A stretch of DNA of 64,000 nt from Pseudomonas wayambapalatensis (GCA_014268975.2 CP077096.1:1820501-1884500); one strand, 5' to 3'. Numbered from the stretch's first letter, positions 27,861 to 40,546 are shown. The notes: generated by a model from the letters alone, not told the origin. A program made the numbers and translations.

Positions 27861-28646
27861 TCAGGCCGCCTTGGGTGGGAATTTCGGCGCGTGCAGACCC
27901 AGCCGCATGGCGTGCTGGACCATGCCCATGATGTCTTCGTGGGCCAGGTCGAACAGGCGTTTCATGTTCGGCAGGACAAAGTACACCGGCTGCAGGATAT
28001 CGATCCGGTAGGGCGTACGCATGGCTTCGATCGGGTCGAACACCTGGTGCTCGGGCTCGCTGGACAGGCTGTAGACGGTCTCTTTCGGTGACGAGAGGAT
28101 GCCGCCGCCATAGATCTTGCGGCCCTGGGCGGTTTCCATGAGGCCGAACTCGATGGTCATCCAGTACAGGCGCGCCAGGTACACCCGTTGTTCCTTGGTG
28201 GCCGCCAGGCCGAGCTTGCCATAAGTGTGGGTGAATTCGGCGAACCAGGGGTTGGTCAGCAGGGGGCAGTGGCCGAAGATCTCGTGGAAGATGTCCGGTT
28301 CCTGCAGGTAGTCCAGCTCCTCCGGGGTGCGGATGAAGGTGGCGACCGGGAAACGCTTGCTGGCCAGCAGTTCGAAGAAGGTCTGGAAGGGGATCAGCGC
28401 CGGCACGCGGGCGACCTGCCAGCCTGTGGTGGCGCCCAGTACCTTGTTGACTTCGCCCAGTTGCGGGATGCGGTCATGGGGCAGCTTGAGCTGGTCGATA
28501 CCGTCCAGGTATTCCTGGCACGCGCGGCCCTCGATCACTTTCAGTTGGCGGGTGATCAGAGTGTTCCACACGGCGTGCTCTTGCTGCGGGTAGTCGATAA
28601 AACCCTGCGCATCGGGCTCGCGGGCCACGTATTGCGTCTGTTTCAT
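27861..28646 (-). CDS. phhA: Phenylalanine-4-hydroxylase PhhA
   Basis: Iron- and pterin-dependent hydroxylase converting phenylalanine to tyrosine. 261 residues, the length of bacterial single-domain enzymes. The metal triad is visible as His121 and His126 (FHEIFGHCP) and Glu166 (YWMTIEFGL). Operon with phhB; the divergent phhR encodes its activator. A TyrR-type box (28766) and a Hfq/Crc motif (28668) lie in the leader, so it is probably induced by aromatic amino acids and repressed by preferred carbon sources. Confidence 0.97.
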   Translation of the reverse strand: MKQTQYVAREPDAQGFIDYPQQEHAVWNTLITRQLKVIEGRACQEYLDGIDQLKLPHDRIPQLGEVNKVLGATTGWQVARVPALIPFQTFFELLASKRFPVATFIRTPEELDYLQEPDIFHEIFGHCPLLTNPWFAEFTHTYGKLGLAATKEQRVYLARLYWMTIEFGLMETAQGRKIYGGGILSSPKETVYSLSSEPEHQVFDPIEAMRTPYRIDILQPVYFVLPNMKRLFDLAHEDIMGMVQHAMRLGLHAPKFPPKAA

Positions 28647-28667
28647 GGAGCTCTCCTGGTGAGGGCT

Positions 28668-28675
28668 TTCTTGTT
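28668..28675 (-). promoter_or_regulatory. Hfq/Crc (AANAANAA) motif in phhA leader
   Basis: On the minus strand AACAAGAA, 22-29 bases before the phhA start and just upstream of its AGGAGAG ribosome site. phhA is a known Crc-responsive function in P. putida. Confidence 0.65.
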
Positions 28676-28765
28676 ATGGGTGGGGCGTGCCCTAGGAATA
28701 GCCCTCCGGCGGCGGTTTTGCACTGGCCTACCTGACAGGGAAGAAGCAGGAGGTAGAGTGTTTCT

Positions 28766-28783
28766 GTAACGATAATTTTACAA
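28766..28783. promoter_or_regulatory. PhhR/TyrR box
   Basis: TGTAAC-GATAAT-TTTACA, a near-perfect match to TGTAAA-N6-TTTACA, in the divergent phhA/phhR gap about 120 bases from either start. Placed to control phhA and possibly phhR. Confidence 0.85.
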
Positions 28784-28901
28784 TTTTAGGGTTATCCCGG
28801 AAAATCAAGGGAATCACGCTGATAGCCAAGGTATTTCTGTCAGCTTATCTTTACGAATTTTCTGCGCACCGATGAAAAAGTCGGCTGCCTCGGGGCCTTC
28901 C

Positions 28902-30461
28902 ATGCGTATCAAAGTCCATTGCCAGAACCGCATCGGCATCCTGCGCGACATCCTCAACCTGTTGGTGGAGTACGGCATCAACGTGTTGCGTGGCGAGGTC
29001 GGCGGCGACCATGGCAACGCCATCTACCTGCACTGTCCAAACCTGATCAACCTGCAGTTCCAGGCCTTGCGTCCGAAATTCGAGGCCATCGCCGGGGTGT
29101 TCGGGGTCAAGCGCGTCGGCCTGATGCCCAGCGAGCGGCGGCACATGGAGCTCAATGCGTTGCTCGGGGCGCTGGAGTTTCCGGTGTTGTCGGTCGACAT
29201 GGGAGGCAGCATCGTCGCAGCCAACCGTGCTGCAGCCCATTTGCTCGGGGTGCGCGTCGATGAGGTGCCGGGGCTGCCGCTGGCGCGCTATGTCGAGGAT
29301 TTCGACCTGCCGGAGCTGGTCCGGGCCAACAAATCGCGGATCAACGGATTGCGCATCAAGGTCAAGGGTGACGTGTTCCTGGCCGATATCGCGCCCTTGC
29401 AATCCGAACATGACGACAGCGAAGCCCTGGCAGGCGCGGTGCTGACCTTGCACCGCGCCGATCGCATCGGCGAGCGCATCTACAACGTGCGCAAGCAGGA
29501 GCTGCGTGGTTTCGACAGCATCTTCCAGAGTTCACGGGTGATGGCCTCGGTAGTGCGCGAGGCGCGGCGCATGGCGCCGCTGGATGCGCCGCTGCTGATC
29601 GAGGGGGAAACCGGCACCGGCAAGGAGTTGCTGGCCCGTGCCTGTCACCTGGCCAGCCCGCGTGGCCAGGCGCCACTGATGGCACTCAACTGCGCAGGGT
29701 TGCCGGAGTCGATGGCCGAGACCGAGCTGTTCGGCTATGGCCCTGGTGCGTTCGAGGGGGCGCGGGCCGAGGGCAAGCTGGGGTTGCTGGAGTTGACCGC
29801 GGGCGGCACGCTGTTTCTGGACGGGGTGGGGGAGATGAGCCCGCGCTTGCAGGTGAAGTTGCTGCGCTTTCTGCAGGACGGCTGTTTTCGTCGGGTCGGC
29901 AGCGATGAGGAGGTCTATCTGGATGTGCGAGTGATCTGCGCCACCCAGGTCGATTTGTCGGAGCTGTGCGCGCGGGGCGAATTCCGCCAAGACCTTTATC
30001 ACCGGCTCAACGTGCTGTCGTTGCACATTCCGCCACTGCGTGAGTGCATGGATGGGCTGGAGGGGCTGGCGCAGCACTTCCTTGACCAGGCCAGTCGGCA
30101 GATCGGCTGTGCGTTGCCACGTCTGGCGCCGGCGGCGATGGACAAGTTGAGTCAATATCACTGGCCGGGCAATGTCCGGCAACTGGAAAACGTATTGTTC
30201 CAGGCCGTGTCGTTATGCGAGGGCGGCGTGGTCAAGGGCGAACATATACGTTTGCCGGATTATGGTGCGCGACAACCCTTGGGTGAGTTTTCGCTGGAAG
30301 GGGAGCTTGCGCAAATCGTCGGGCGCTTTGAAAAAGCGGTGTTGGAAAGTTTGATGGCGGAGTTTCCAACTAGTCGGGCGCTGGGGAAAAGACTGGGTGT
30401 TTCCCATACCACGATTGCCAACAAGTTGCGGGAGTATTCGTTGGGCAAGTCAGTGGATTGA
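28902..30461 (+). CDS. phhR: TyrR-family regulator of aromatic amino acid metabolism PhhR
   Basis: Activator of phhA and other aromatic amino acid genes. 519 residues from ATG 28902, matching known PhhR; an upstream ATG (28872) would add 10 residues. Domains are ACT about 1-70 (IKVHCQNRIGILRDILN), PAS about 80-180, AAA+ about 205-430 with Walker A GETGTGKE at 235-242, and a Fis-like helix-turn-helix at the end. The sigma-54 contact motif GAFTGA is altered to GAFEGA, fitting TyrR-type proteins that act with sigma-70. Confidence 0.95.
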   Translation: MRIKVHCQNRIGILRDILNLLVEYGINVLRGEVGGDHGNAIYLHCPNLINLQFQALRPKFEAIAGVFGVKRVGLMPSERRHMELNALLGALEFPVLSVDMGGSIVAANRAAAHLLGVRVDEVPGLPLARYVEDFDLPELVRANKSRINGLRIKVKGDVFLADIAPLQSEHDDSEALAGAVLTLHRADRIGERIYNVRKQELRGFDSIFQSSRVMASVVREARRMAPLDAPLLIEGETGTGKELLARACHLASPRGQAPLMALNCAGLPESMAETELFGYGPGAFEGARAEGKLGLLELTAGGTLFLDGVGEMSPRLQVKLLRFLQDGCFRRVGSDEEVYLDVRVICATQVDLSELCARGEFRQDLYHRLNVLSLHIPPLRECMDGLEGLAQHFLDQASRQIGCALPRLAPAAMDKLSQYHWPGNVRQLENVLFQAVSLCEGGVVKGEHIRLPDYGARQPLGEFSLEGELAQIVGRFEKAVLESLMAEFPTSRALGKRLGVSHTTIANKLREYSLGKSVD

Positions 30462-30497
30462 AGAAGGTCCGGGTAAAGAATATTTAATCAGCGGTGT

Positions 30498-30528
30498 TGT
30501 TTTCGCGGGCAAGCCCGCTCCCACAGAA
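30498..30528. repeat. REP element
   Basis: TTTCGCGGGCAAGCCCGCTCCCACAG, reverse orientation of the element at 21659. Lies between convergent phhR and the DUF2790 gene. Confidence 0.85.
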
Positions 30529-30563
30529 GTATCGAGATCGGCCGAAGGGAGCGGGCCTTGGCG

Positions 30564-30821
30564 TTAGCCGTTGGAGCAACCGTTGCCCATCACGCGGTAT
30601 TCGAGAATGTGCTTCTGGCCCTTGGAGTCTTCGTAGGTCATGCGCGCCGGCACCACTTCACAGACATTCGGGACTTCGCTCATGGACAGCACCTTGGCAA
30701 TGTCCAGGTGTTGCGAATAACTGTACTGTTCAACCGGAATCTGCTCGGCGTTCGTTGCAACATTATCGGCCATTGCCGCGCTGCAAACACTGCCAAGTAC
30801 CAATACCAGTAACGCTTTCAT
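30564..30821 (-). CDS. DUF2790 secreted small protein
   Basis: Protein of 85 residues with a signal peptide (about 1-19, ending SAAMA) and the DUF2790 core YSYSQHLDIAKVLSMSEVPNVCEVVPARMTYEDSKG. Two cysteines remain in the mature part (PNVCEV and GNGCSNG) and probably form a disulfide. Such proteins are common and often multi-copy in Pseudomonas, with no proven function. ATG 30821 is preferred to TTG 30827. Confidence 0.82.
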   Translation of the reverse strand: MKALLVLVLGSVCSAAMADNVATNAEQIPVEQYSYSQHLDIAKVLSMSEVPNVCEVVPARMTYEDSKGQKHILEYRVMGNGCSNG

Positions 30822-31236
30822 TTTCAATTTACCTGTCTAAGGTCGTGAGGGGGCACGCGGCACTTGTGGTGCCGCGAGTACATCCAGAGTCTTACTGTCG
30901 AATTAGAGCGGGATTAACGTGCCTTCGTGGGGGCTGTTACAAGAAGTTAATCGCCTTGCCGTTGCTGGCGAGGTGAATTCTAGGAGTGCACCTTGAATTG
31001 AAAAAGACCCGGTTTTGATAAAGTTTTTCGGGCTTTTGACAGAATCGGTAACAATCATCGGTACGAACGTACCGGATTCTTCAGTGATGGCCTTATGCAC
31101 CGCATGCTAGAGCGCCTCGATGAAATTTCGCCGTGGCGCATGCTGTTCGTTACTACCAACGTCGAATGGTCATGGCCGCTCTGGTACAGTTAAAACCGTC
31201 TCATACAAAAACAACTATTACACCGAGGTAACACAG
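30822..31236. other. acsA upstream region
   Basis: No convincing gene; the minus-strand frame at 30903-31100 has no family features. Contains a perfect palindrome CGGTACGAACGTACCG at 31059-31074, a possible TTGACA at 31036, and a Hfq/Crc motif at 31207. The acsA promoter and regulator sites should be in here; acsA is controlled by two-component systems in other pseudomonads. Confidence 0.5.
31207..31214 (+). promoter_or_regulatory. Hfq/Crc (AANAANAA) motif in acsA leader
   Basis: AAAAACAA, 23 bases before the acsA ATG and just upstream of its GAGGTAA ribosome site. Confidence 0.65.
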
Positions 31237-33198
<1,962 letters not shown>

Positions 33199-33235
33199 TG
33201 ACTCTCGCGGGGTAAACCCACAGGCTCTGCTCAAG

Positions 33236-33266
33236 CAAACCCCGCCGTATACCGGCGGGGTTTTTG
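33236..33266 (+). terminator. Intrinsic terminator after acsA
   Basis: CCCCGCCG / CGGCGGGG stem around TATAC, followed by five T. Confidence 0.9.
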
Positions 33267-33399
33267 CATTCTGTTACCCGACATTCATCGGTAACCCGCT
33301 GCTGTCACCGTGATTGCACTGAAACGGGGCCAGAGGAAACATTTCTGTGCCTTCGGAGTGCGTTCTTGTAGCCATTTCTTGCAGCCTTGCACCCTGCAC

Positions 33400-33428
33400 T
33401 TGCCGGATTACAAGGCTTTGCCAATAAT
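33400..33428 (+). promoter_or_regulatory. Candidate sigma-70 promoter of aotJ
   Basis: TTGCCG, 17-base spacer, AATAAT. Predicts a leader of about 265 bases. The 33199-33700 gap otherwise holds the ArgR-like site at 33536 and no gene I can support. Confidence 0.5.
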
Positions 33429-33535
33429 AGGCCCGCTTATTGCTTCGTCTAAAGGTTGTTTTCCTTTTGCGCTTGCATGTTTCGCAAGAGCTGTCAATAT
33501 CGCCGCCCGCAGCTTCAGGCGCTTCTGTACGTAGT

Positions 33536-33551
33536 TGTCGCTTTGAAGAAA
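33536..33551 (+). promoter_or_regulatory. ArgR half-site upstream of aotJ
   Basis: TGTCGC-N8-AA, matching the Pseudomonas ArgR consensus half-site. The partner half-site is not obvious by eye. In P. aeruginosa ArgR controls the aot operon. Confidence 0.5.
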
Positions 33552-33700
33552 TATCGACTACCGGGCTGTCGTTAAAATGCCACTCACTCGCTCGTGGTCT
33601 GCGACCTTGGTCGAACCCTGCGCGGCTCGCGTTGTACTCATTCGCATATCCGGCAATCGTGTCCCTGCCGGGTATTGCCCCGTACCGATGGAGTTACCTG

Positions 33701-34486
33701 ATGAAGAAGCTTGCACTGCTTGGCGCCCTGGCGCTGTCTGTGTTTTCCCTGGTCTCGCAGGCCGACGAGAAGCCGTTGAAGATCGGTATCGAAGCCGCCT
33801 ACCCACCCTTCGCCTTCAAGCAGCCTGATGGCAGCATCGCTGGTTTCGACTACGACATCGGCAACGCCCTGTGCGAAGAGATGAAAGCCAAGTGCACCTG
33901 GGTCGAGCAGGAGTTCGATGGCCTGATCCCGGCGCTGAAAGTGCGCAAGATCGACGCCATCCTGTCGTCGATGTCGATCACCGATGATCGCAAGAAGTCC
34001 GTCGACTTCACCAAGCGCTACTACCTCACCCCAGCGCGCCTGGTAATGAAGGAAGGTATCACCGTCAGCGACAGCCTCGACGAGCTCAAGGGCAAGAAGA
34101 TCGGCGTGCAGCGCGGCTCTATCCACGACCGTTTCGCCAAGGAAGTGCTGGCACCCAAGGGCGCCACTGTCGTGCCTTACGGCACCCAGAACGAAATCTA
34201 CCTGGATGTCGCCGCAGGTCGCCTCGATGGCACCGTGGCCGATGCTACCCTGCTCGAAGACGGCTTCCTGAAAACCGACGCCGGCAAGGGCTTTGCCTTC
34301 GTCGGTCCGTCGTTCACCGACGTGAAGTACTTCGGTGACGGCGTCGGCATTGCCGTGCGCAAGGGCGACAAGGCCAACGCCGATCGCATCAACGCTGCCA
34401 TCGACGCCATCCGCGCCAATGGCAAGTACAAGCAGATCGAGGCCAAGTACTTCAACTTCGACATCTACGGCCCCGAGTCGAACTAA
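33701..34486 (+). CDS. aotJ: Arginine/ornithine periplasmic binding protein AotJ
   Basis: Periplasmic ligand-binding component of the arginine/ornithine ABC importer. 261 residues with a signal peptide (about 1-21, ending VSQA). The SBP family 3 pattern reads [31 protein letters not shown], with [11 protein letters not shown] further on. ATG 33701 has GGAG upstream; the longer frame adds no conserved sequence. First gene of aotJQMP. Confidence 0.95.
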   Translation: MKKLALLGALALSVFSLVSQADEKPLKIGIEAAYPPFAFKQPDGSIAGFDYDIGNALCEEMKAKCTWVEQEFDGLIPALKVRKIDAILSSMSITDDRKKSVDFTKRYYLTPARLVMKEGITVSDSLDELKGKKIGVQRGSIHDRFAKEVLAPKGATVVPYGTQNEIYLDVAAGRLDGTVADATLLEDGFLKTDAGKGFAFVGPSFTDVKYFGDGVGIAVRKGDKANADRINAAIDAIRANGKYKQIEAKYFNFDIYGPESN

Positions 34487-34577
34487 ATCGTCGAGTTTCA
34501 CCTGTGCAATGGTGCAAACAGCAGAATCTCTGAGGTTTGCACCATTTTTCATTCCCAAGTCCTGAGGAATCCCAATC

Positions 34578-35267
34578 ATGTTGAAAGGCTACGGGGCAGT
34601 CATCCTCGAGGGGGCGTGGCTGACGTTGCAGCTCGCCCTGTCGTCGATGGCCCTGGCCATCGTTCTCGGCCTGATCGGCGTGGCCTTGCGGCTGTCGCCG
34701 GTGCGCTGGCTGGCCTGGCTGGGCGACCTGTACTCCACGGTGATCCGTGGCATTCCGGACCTGGTGCTCATCCTGCTGATCTTCTACGGCGGCCAGGACA
34801 TCATCAACCGGGTCGCGCCACTGGTCGGCTACGATGACTACATCGACCTGAACCCGATGATCGCCGGCATCGGCACACTGGGCTTCATCTTTGGCGCGTA
34901 TCTGTCGGAAACCTTCCGCGGCGCCTTCCTCGGCATTCCCAAGGGGCAGGCCGAAGCTGGTGCGGCCTATGGCATGAGCAGCCGGCAGGTCTTCTTCCGC
35001 ATCATGGTGCCGCAGATGATCCGCCTGGCCATTCCGGGCTTCACCAACAACTGGCTGGTGCTGACCAAGGCCACTGCGCTGATTTCCGTGGTCGGCCTGC
35101 AGGACATGATGTTCAAGGCCAAGCAGGCGGCGGATGCCACCCGCGAACCCTTCACCTTCTTCCTGGCGGTGGCGGCGCTGTACCTGGTGCTGACCAGCGT
35201 CTCGCTGCTGGCGTTGAAGTATCTCGAGAAGCGCTACTCGGTGGGCGTAAAGGCGGCTGAACTATGA
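34578..35267 (+). CDS. aotQ: Arginine/ornithine ABC permease AotQ
   Basis: Inner-membrane permease of 229 residues, HisMQ type. About five helices; EAA loop EAGAAYGMSSRQVFFRIMVPQMIR for contact with the ATPase. It follows aotJ after 91 bases and overlaps aotM by 4. Confidence 0.95.
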   Translation: MLKGYGAVILEGAWLTLQLALSSMALAIVLGLIGVALRLSPVRWLAWLGDLYSTVIRGIPDLVLILLIFYGGQDIINRVAPLVGYDDYIDLNPMIAGIGTLGFIFGAYLSETFRGAFLGIPKGQAEAGAAYGMSSRQVFFRIMVPQMIRLAIPGFTNNWLVLTKATALISVVGLQDMMFKAKQAADATREPFTFFLAVAALYLVLTSVSLLALKYLEKRYSVGVKAAEL

Positions 35268-35962
35268 TCTTCGACTACAACGTCATCTGGGAGGCCATGC
35301 CGCTGTACATCGGCGGTTTGCTGACCACCCTCAAGCTGCTGGCGCTGTCGCTGTTCTTCGGCCTGCTGGCGGCCATCCCGCTGGGGTTGATGCGGGTGTC
35401 GAAGCAGCCGCTGGTGAACATGACCGCATGGCTCTACACTTACGTGATCCGCGGCACGCCGATGCTGGTGCAACTGTTCCTGATCTACTATGGCCTGGCC
35501 CAGTTCGAGGCGGTGCGCGAGAGCATCTTCTGGCCGTGGCTGTCGAGTGCGACCTTCTGCGCCTGCCTGGCGTTCGCCATCAACACCAGCGCCTACACCG
35601 CCGAAATCATTGCCGGCAGCCTCAAGGCCACGCCTCATGGCGAGATCGAGGCGGCCAAGGCCATGGGCATGTCGCGCTTCAAGATGTACCGCCGCATCCT
35701 GTTGCCTTCGGCCCTGCGCCGGGCGCTGCCGCAGTACAGCAACGAAGTGATCATGATGCTGCAGACCACCAGCCTGGCGTCGATCGTCACCCTGATCGAC
35801 ATCACCGGTGCTGCGCGCACGGTCAACGCCCAGTACTACCTGCCTTTCGAGGCCTACATCACGGCGGGCGTGTTCTACCTGTGCCTGACCTTCATCCTCG
35901 TGCGCCTGTTCAAGATGGCCGAACGTCGCTGGCTCAGCTACCTGGCGCCGCGCAAGCACTGA
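35264..35962 (+). CDS. aotM: Arginine/ornithine ABC permease AotM
   Basis: Second permease subunit, 232 residues, five helices. [19 protein letters not shown] and EAA loop [26 protein letters not shown] are typical of polar amino acid permeases. Start overlaps the aotQ stop. Confidence 0.95.
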   Translation: MIFDYNVIWEAMPLYIGGLLTTLKLLALSLFFGLLAAIPLGLMRVSKQPLVNMTAWLYTYVIRGTPMLVQLFLIYYGLAQFEAVRESIFWPWLSSATFCACLAFAINTSAYTAEIIAGSLKATPHGEIEAAKAMGMSRFKMYRRILLPSALRRALPQYSNEVIMMLQTTSLASIVTLIDITGAARTVNAQYYLPFEAYITAGVFYLCLTFILVRLFKMAERRWLSYLAPRKH

Positions 35963-35984
35963 CCGCTCTGTGAGAATCGACAGC

Positions 35985-36749
35985 ATGTACAAACTCCAAG
36001 TCCAAGACCTGCACAAGCGCTACGGCAGCCACGAGGTGCTCAAGGGCGTCTCGCTCGAAGCCAAGGCAGGCGATGTGATCAGCATCATCGGCTCGAGCGG
36101 TTCGGGCAAATCCACCTTCCTGCGTTGCATCAACCTGCTCGAACAGCCGCATGCCGGCAAGATCCTTCTCAACAACGAGGAGCTCAAGCTGGTCGCCGGC
36201 AAGGACGGCGCGCTCAAGGCCGCCGACCCCAGGCAACTGCAGCGCATGCGCTCGCGCCTGTCGATGGTGTTCCAGCATTTCAACCTGTGGGCGCACATGA
36301 CCGCACTCGAGAACATCATCGAGGCGCCGGTGCATGTGCTGGGCATGAGCAAGAAGGAGGCGCTGGAAAAGGCCGAGCACTACCTGGCCAAGGTGGGTGT
36401 GGCGCATCGCAAGGATGCTTTCCCCGGGCACATGTCCGGCGGTGAGCAGCAGCGCGTGGCGATCGCTCGCGCCCTGGCCATGGAGCCTGAGGTGATGCTG
36501 TTCGACGAGCCGACCTCGGCGCTCGATCCTGAACTGGTGGGCGATGTGCTCAAGGTCATGCAGTCGCTGGCCCAGGAAGGCCGCACCATGGTGGTGGTCA
36601 CCCACGAGATGGGCTTTGCCCGCGAGGTGTCCAACCAGCTGGTGTTCCTGCACAAGGGGGTGGTCGAGGAGCGGGGCAATCCGCGTGAGGTGCTGGTCAA
36701 TCCGCAATCCGAGCGTCTCAAGCAGTTTCTCTCCGGCAGCCTGAAGTAA
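35985..36749 (+). CDS. aotP: Arginine/ornithine ABC ATPase AotP
   Basis: Cytoplasmic ATPase of the importer, 254 residues. Walker [10 protein letters not shown], signature [15 protein letters not shown], Walker [14 protein letters not shown], switch His in [12 protein letters not shown] 35985 ([14 protein letters not shown]) matches known AotP; the GTG at 35970 adds five residues. No aotO gene lies between aotM and aotP, unlike P. aeruginosa. Confidence 0.95.
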   Translation: MYKLQVQDLHKRYGSHEVLKGVSLEAKAGDVISIIGSSGSGKSTFLRCINLLEQPHAGKILLNNEELKLVAGKDGALKAADPRQLQRMRSRLSMVFQHFNLWAHMTALENIIEAPVHVLGMSKKEALEKAEHYLAKVGVAHRKDAFPGHMSGGEQQRVAIARALAMEPEVMLFDEPTSALDPELVGDVLKVMQSLAQEGRTMVVVTHEMGFAREVSNQLVFLHKGVVEERGNPREVLVNPQSERLKQFLSGSLK

Positions 36750-36840
36750 AGGCTGCATTCCTGCACCAGAATAGGGCATGCTGCGCAGCGAGCGCGGCAT
36801 GACCCGTGCCTCACTCGACCTCAGGTTTCGGACCTAGCCT

Positions 36841-37821
36841 ATGACCACCCAGCGAATCGGATTTCTTATCTGGCCCGGCACCAAGCCGCTGACCCTGGCC
36901 CTGGCCGAGGAAGTGCTGCAGGTGGCCCAGCGGGTGCATCCTGATGTGGTTTACGAGCTGGCGTACCTGCAGGCCGAGCCAGCCGAGGAGGGCGCCTGGC
37001 GCTTGCCGGGCGAGCCCTGGAACGGGCGCCTGGAGGGCTTCCAGAAGCTCCTGCTGCTTGCTGACGAGCCGCCGCTGGCGGTGGGTTCGGCGCTGTCGGC
37101 GGCGCTCAAGCACCTGGCCCGCAGTGGCTGCATGATCGGTGGGTTGTCGGCGGGCGTGTACCCGCTGGCCTTGCTGGGCCTGCTCGATGGTTACCGGGCC
37201 GCGGTGCACTGGCGCTGGCAGGACGACTTTGCGGAGCGTTTCCCCAAGGTCATCGCCACCAGTCATCTGTTCGACTGGGATCGCGATCGTCTGACCGCCT
37301 GTGGCGGCATGGCGGTGACCGACCTGCTGCTGGCGGTGCTGGCCCGTGACCATGGCGCGGAGCTGGCCGGGGCGGTGTCCGAGGAGCTGGTGGTCGAGCG
37401 CATTCGCGAAGGTGGTGAGCGTCAACGTATTCCGTTGCAGAATCGCCTGGGCTCCAGCCACCCCAAGCTGACCCAGGCCGTGCTGCTGATGGAGGCCAAC
37501 ATCGAGGAGCCGCTGACCACCGACGAGATCGCCCAGCATGTCTGTGTCTCGCGCCGGCAGTTGGAGCGGATCTTCAAGCAGTACCTCAATCGCGTGCCCA
37601 GCCAGTACTACCTGGAGCTGCGGTTGAACAAGGCGCGGCAGATGCTGATGCAGACCAGCAAGTCGATCATCCAGATCGGCTTGTCGTGCGGGTTCTCATC
37701 CGGGCCGCATTTCTCCAGCGCTTACCGCAACTTCTTCGGCGCCACGCCGCGGGAAGACCGCAACCAGCGGCGCAGCAGCAGCCCGTTCGAGTTGAGTTCG
37801 GCGCCGGCCGAGCGCGGGTGA
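36841..37821 (+). CDS. argR: Arginine-responsive regulator ArgR (AraC family)
   Basis: AraC/XylS-type regulator of arginine uptake, catabolism and biosynthesis; unrelated to E. coli ArgR. 326 residues. An N-terminal class I amidotransferase-like domain (about 5-190, GGLSAGVYPLALLGLLDGY) is followed by two C-terminal AraC helix-turn-helix motifs (about 215-310; TTDEIAQHVCVSRRQLERIFKQY). It follows aotP by 91 bases and precedes the aru operon it would activate. Confidence 0.94.
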   Translation: MTTQRIGFLIWPGTKPLTLALAEEVLQVAQRVHPDVVYELAYLQAEPAEEGAWRLPGEPWNGRLEGFQKLLLLADEPPLAVGSALSAALKHLARSGCMIGGLSAGVYPLALLGLLDGYRAAVHWRWQDDFAERFPKVIATSHLFDWDRDRLTACGGMAVTDLLLAVLARDHGAELAGAVSEELVVERIREGGERQRIPLQNRLGSSHPKLTQAVLLMEANIEEPLTTDEIAQHVCVSRRQLERIFKQYLNRVPSQYYLELRLNKARQMLMQTSKSIIQIGLSCGFSSGPHFSSAYRNFFGATPREDRNQRRSSSPFELSSAPAERG

Positions 37822-37834
37822 GGTCGGGGCGAGT

Positions 37835-37890
37835 CCGCTCCCATAGCTGCCCCGCTGATTCTGAGTTCGGCGGGGTAGCTGTGGAAGCGG
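37835..37890. repeat. Inverted REP pair (BIME-like)
   Basis: CCGCTCCCATAGCTGCCCCGC (37835-37855) and GCGGGGTAGCTGTGGAAGCGG (37870-37890) pair over 21 bases with three wobbles or mismatches and a 14-base loop. A further REP-like core follows to about 37910. Sits just after argR and may stabilise or end its mRNA. Confidence 0.75.
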
Positions 37891-38014
37891 GCTGATCCCG
37901 CGATAGGGCCGCCGCGGGCGCCTCCCTCTCCTGTGAACACCCGTTCTCTCAATTTCCCCGCCCCTCTCCCCGCCACCCCGCCCGCCCGTTACACTGCGCG
38001 ATTGCGACACTGTT

Positions 38015-39380
<1,366 letters not shown>

Positions 39381-39526
39381 TCGCCCTGCGGTCCCATCGC
39401 CGGGGCGGATCGTACTGCGCCGGCGATACCTGAATTCCAGTGCGGGTGCCTGCTTGTGCAAGCAAGGGTGTGCCCGCCGTTCTTCCGTGCCGACCGGGTC
39501 GGCCCGTATTCCAAAGGAGTGACACC

Positions 39527-40546
39527 ATGCTGGTGATGCGCCCCGCGCAAATGGCGGATCTGAATGAAGTGCAGCGCATGGCTGCCGACAGCCCCATTGG
39601 TGTCACCTCGCTGCCCGATGACGCGGGCCGCCTGGGCGACAAGATCGCCGCCTCGGAAACCTCCTTCGCCGCCGAGGTGAGCTTCAACGGTGAAGAGAGC
39701 TATTTCTTCGTGCTTGAAGACAGCACCTCCGGCAAGCTCGCCGGCTGCTCGGCCATCGTCGCCTCGGCCGGCTATTCCGAGCCGTTCTACAGCTTTCGCA
39801 ACGAAACCTTCGTGCACGCCTCGCGCGAGCTGAAGATCCACAACAAGATCCATGTCCTGTCGCTGTGCCACGACCTGACCGGCAACAGCCTGCTGACCAG
39901 CTTCTACGTATTGCCCGAACTGGTGAACAGCGGCTGGGCCGAGCTCAATTCGCGCGGTCGCCTGCTGTTCATGGCCTCGCATCCCGAACGTTTTGCCGAC
40001 TCGGTGGTGACCGAGATCGTCGGCTACAGCGACGATCAGGGCGAGTCGCCGTTCTGGGACGCCATCGGGCGCAACTTCTTCGACCTCAACTACGCCGACG
40101 CCGAGCGCCTGTGCGGGCTGAAGAGCCGGACCTTCCTCGCCGAGCTGATGCCGCACTACCCGATCTATGTGCCCCTGCTGCACGACGAAGCCCAGGAAGC
40201 CATGGGCCAGGTGCACCCGCGCGCGCAGATCACCTTCGACATCCTGATGCGCGAGGGCTTCGAGACCGAGCACTACATCGACATCTTCGACGGTGGTCCG
40301 ACCCTGCATGCGCGCACCTCGGCGATCCGCTCGATTGCCCAGAGCCGCGTGGCGCCGGTCAGGCTTGACGATACGCCAGTCAAAGGCGGCCGCCCCTACC
40401 TGGTGTGCAACGGCCAGTTGCAGGACTACCGCGCCGTGCTGCTGGAGCTGGACTGGGTGCCGGGCAAGCCGGTGGCACTGAGCAATGAAGCTGCCGACGC
40501 CCTGGGCGTCGGTGAAGGTGGCAGCGTCCGTCTGGTTGCCGCCTGA
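39527..40546 (+). CDS. aruF: Arginine/ornithine N-succinyltransferase alpha subunit AruF
   Basis: Transfers succinyl from succinyl-CoA to arginine, first step of the AST pathway; works with AruG. 339 residues. Family motifs are MRPAQMADL at the start, HDLTGNSLLTSFYVLPE, GRLLFMASHPERF and ESPFWDAIGRNFF. ATG 39527 is preceded by AAGGAGT; the upstream frame is not conserved. Paralogue of aruG. Confidence 0.95.
   Translation: MLVMRPAQMADLNEVQRMAADSPIGVTSLPDDAGRLGDKIAASETSFAAEVSFNGEESYFFVLEDSTSGKLAGCSAIVASAGYSEPFYSFRNETFVHASRELKIHNKIHVLSLCHDLTGNSLLTSFYVLPELVNSGWAELNSRGRLLFMASHPERFADSVVTEIVGYSDDQGESPFWDAIGRNFFDLNYADAERLCGLKSRTFLAELMPHYPIYVPLLHDEAQEAMGQVHPRAQITFDILMREGFETEHYIDIFDGGPTLHARTSAIRSIAQSRVAPVRLDDTPVKGGRPYLVCNGQLQDYRAVLLELDWVPGKPVALSNEAADALGVGEGGSVRLVAA

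Noticed and set aside
28676..28760. Sigma-54 promoter for phhA
   Set aside because: Closest GG...GC pair has 9 rather than 10 bases between; not a convincing -24/-12 element.
30903..31100. 65-codon minus-strand frame upstream of acsA
   Set aside because: No ribosome site, no recognisable features, and it covers the region expected to hold the acsA promoter.
33310..33534. 74-codon frame between acsA and aotJ
   Set aside because: Cys/Phe-rich translation without family match; overlaps the likely aotJ promoter.
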